5,459 bases of DNA. It comes from Verrucomicrobiota bacterium (lineage in GTDB: Bacteria; Verrucomicrobiota; Kiritimatiellia; B70-G9). The notes beneath the pieces are model-generated. The model did no database searches and was not told the origin of the DNA. It saw only the letters and a list, made by a program, of their open reading frames with translations. The first letter of the stretch is position 1; every line of letters starts with the position of its first letter. Of this stretch, positions 5,236 through 5,459 are shown piece by piece. A program made the position numbers and the translations under genes. The DNA lies in the NCBI GenBank assembly GCA_003641465.1, contig QNAJ01000117.1, positions 1-5,459 on the forward strand, written 5' to 3'.

Positions 5236-5321
5236 TGTAGTAGTCCCGCAATCCTGCGGGATTCTAAAGCGCACAAAGTCGCATTGCCGGCCCCAATGCC
5301 GATATAACATCGGCTGCTACA
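5236..5321. repeat. REP-like unit 3 (inverted pair)
   Basis: GTAGTAG (5237-5243) is followed by hairpin B (5244-5250 with 5255-5261), the GCATTG/CAATGC hairpin (5281-5286 with 5294-5299), and the right element GCCGAT (5298-5303) with ATCGGC (5309-5314), then CTGCTAC (5314-5320). It matches 5029-5112 of unit 2 over 84 bases with three differences, all A/G. It lacks unit 2's first hairpin. Confidence 0.75.
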
Positions 5322-5327
5322 ACCGAA

Positions 5328-5402
5328 GGCCAGCAGTCGGAGGTCAGTGGGCGGTGGGCGGGGTTGTTAGGTTGTTGAGTTGTTGGATCGTCGGGTTGTT
5401 GG
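5328..5402 (+). repeat. Spacer 3: heptamer array followed by octamer array
   Basis: Five decayed heptamers (5328-5362: GGCCAGC, AGTCGGA, GGTCAGT, GGGCGGT, GGGCGGG) pass directly into five octamers (5363-5402: GTTGTTAG, GTTGTTGA, GTTGTTGG, ATCGTCGG, GTTGTTGG), again ending in GGGTGAAT. The 9-base link of spacers 1 and 2 is missing. Bases 5388-5419 repeat 5212-5243 exactly (32 bases). Confidence 0.7.
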
Positions 5403-5411
5403 GGGTGAATG

Positions 5412-5459
5412 TGTAGTAGCGCTTGTTCTAAAGCGCACAAAGTCGCATTGCCGGCCCCA
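5412..5459. repeat. REP-like unit 4, cut by the window end
   Basis: GTAGTAG (5413-5419) is followed by hairpin A in the form GCGCTT (5419-5424) with AAGCGC (5431-5436) and the loop GTTCTA. The sequence from 5426 to the window end is identical to 5262-5295 of unit 3. The right element is expected just outside the window. Confidence 0.7.

Larger units (their letters stand above)
4839..5459. repeat. Composite repeat locus: REP-like inverted pairs separated by heptamer/octamer arrays
   Basis: This gene-free stretch contains four units starting at 4839, 5001, 5236 and 5412, the last cut by the window end. Each complete unit opens with TGTAGTAG plus a hairpin and closes with a hairpin plus CTACTACA or a one-base variant. 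Between units lie a 7-base array, then an 8-base array. REP elements recognised by RAYT (REP-associated tyrosine) transposases are known for a 5' GTAG tetranucleotide beside an imperfect palindrome and for head-to-head or tail-to-tail pairing (BIMEs). The layout here fits that description, but no transposase gene is in the window. Low-complexity open frames crossing the region (Leu/Gly/Val-rich) are products of the repeats, not genes. Confidence 0.75.

Noticed and set aside
4908..5416. Open frames of 63-106 codons across the repeat tail, with Leu/Gly/Val/Trp-rich products
   Set aside because: Their composition comes entirely from the heptamer and octamer words. They run through hairpin units, lack ribosome binding sites, and word periods of 7 and 8 would shift frame with every copy gained or lost.
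4839..5459. CRISPR array
   Set aside because: The repeated blocks are long inverted pairs at uneven distances (162-208 bases), and the spacers are themselves repetitive, not unique sequence of constant length. No cas gene is present.
4839..5459. Integron attC array
   Set aside because: No gene cassettes lie between the units, there is no integrase, and no core site of the attC type is visible.

Overview
This is bacterial chromosomal DNA, GC-rich, with every supported gene on the + strand. From the sequence alone I cannot name the lineage. The high GC, the non-coding tail rich in short palindromes and 7- and 8-base tandem words, and the antiporter subtype suggest a PVC-group bacterium (Verrucomicrobiota/Kiritimatiellota-like) or a deltaproteobacterium-like genome. 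That is a low-confidence inference from general resemblance.

Layout. Bases 2-325 are the 3' end of a malic enzyme gene. Bases 326-474 hold no gene and no convincing terminator. A complete tRNA-Glu(CTC) with encoded CCA lies at 475-550. Only 44 bases later begins a tightly packed three-gene operon (595-3237): a two-CBS-domain protein, a PTS EIIA(Ntr)-type domain joined to a PII-like C-terminal domain, and a CPA2-family cation:proton antiporter. The first two genes overlap by ATGA behind a strong ribosome binding site, and the third starts within about 15 bases of the second gene's stop. The simplest model is one transporter with two cytosolic regulators: CBS domains that may sense adenine nucleotides, and an EIIA/PII-like protein that may report phosphorylation or metabolite state.

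A 104-base gap (3238-3341) carries a bulged hairpin, an extended -10 promoter candidate and a second hairpin covering part of the next gene's Shine-Dalgarno sequence. It leads into a 415-residue protein with a complete UvrC/Cho-type GIY-YIG nuclease core and poorly recognisable flanking regions.

The last 870 bases (4590-5459) contain no credible gene. They hold a composite repeat locus: REP-like units with GTAGTAG or CTACTAC next to a palindrome, arranged as inverted pairs. The units are separated by spacers made of a heptamer array (consensus GGTCAGT) followed by an octamer array (consensus GTTGTTGG). Four units occur from 4839 to the window end, the last cut off, plus a solitary element at 4690. 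Copies differ by paired substitutions that keep the hairpins, and by an exact swap of one hairpin arm for a whole different hairpin. This locus, together with the antiporter operon, is the part of the window most worth a second look.
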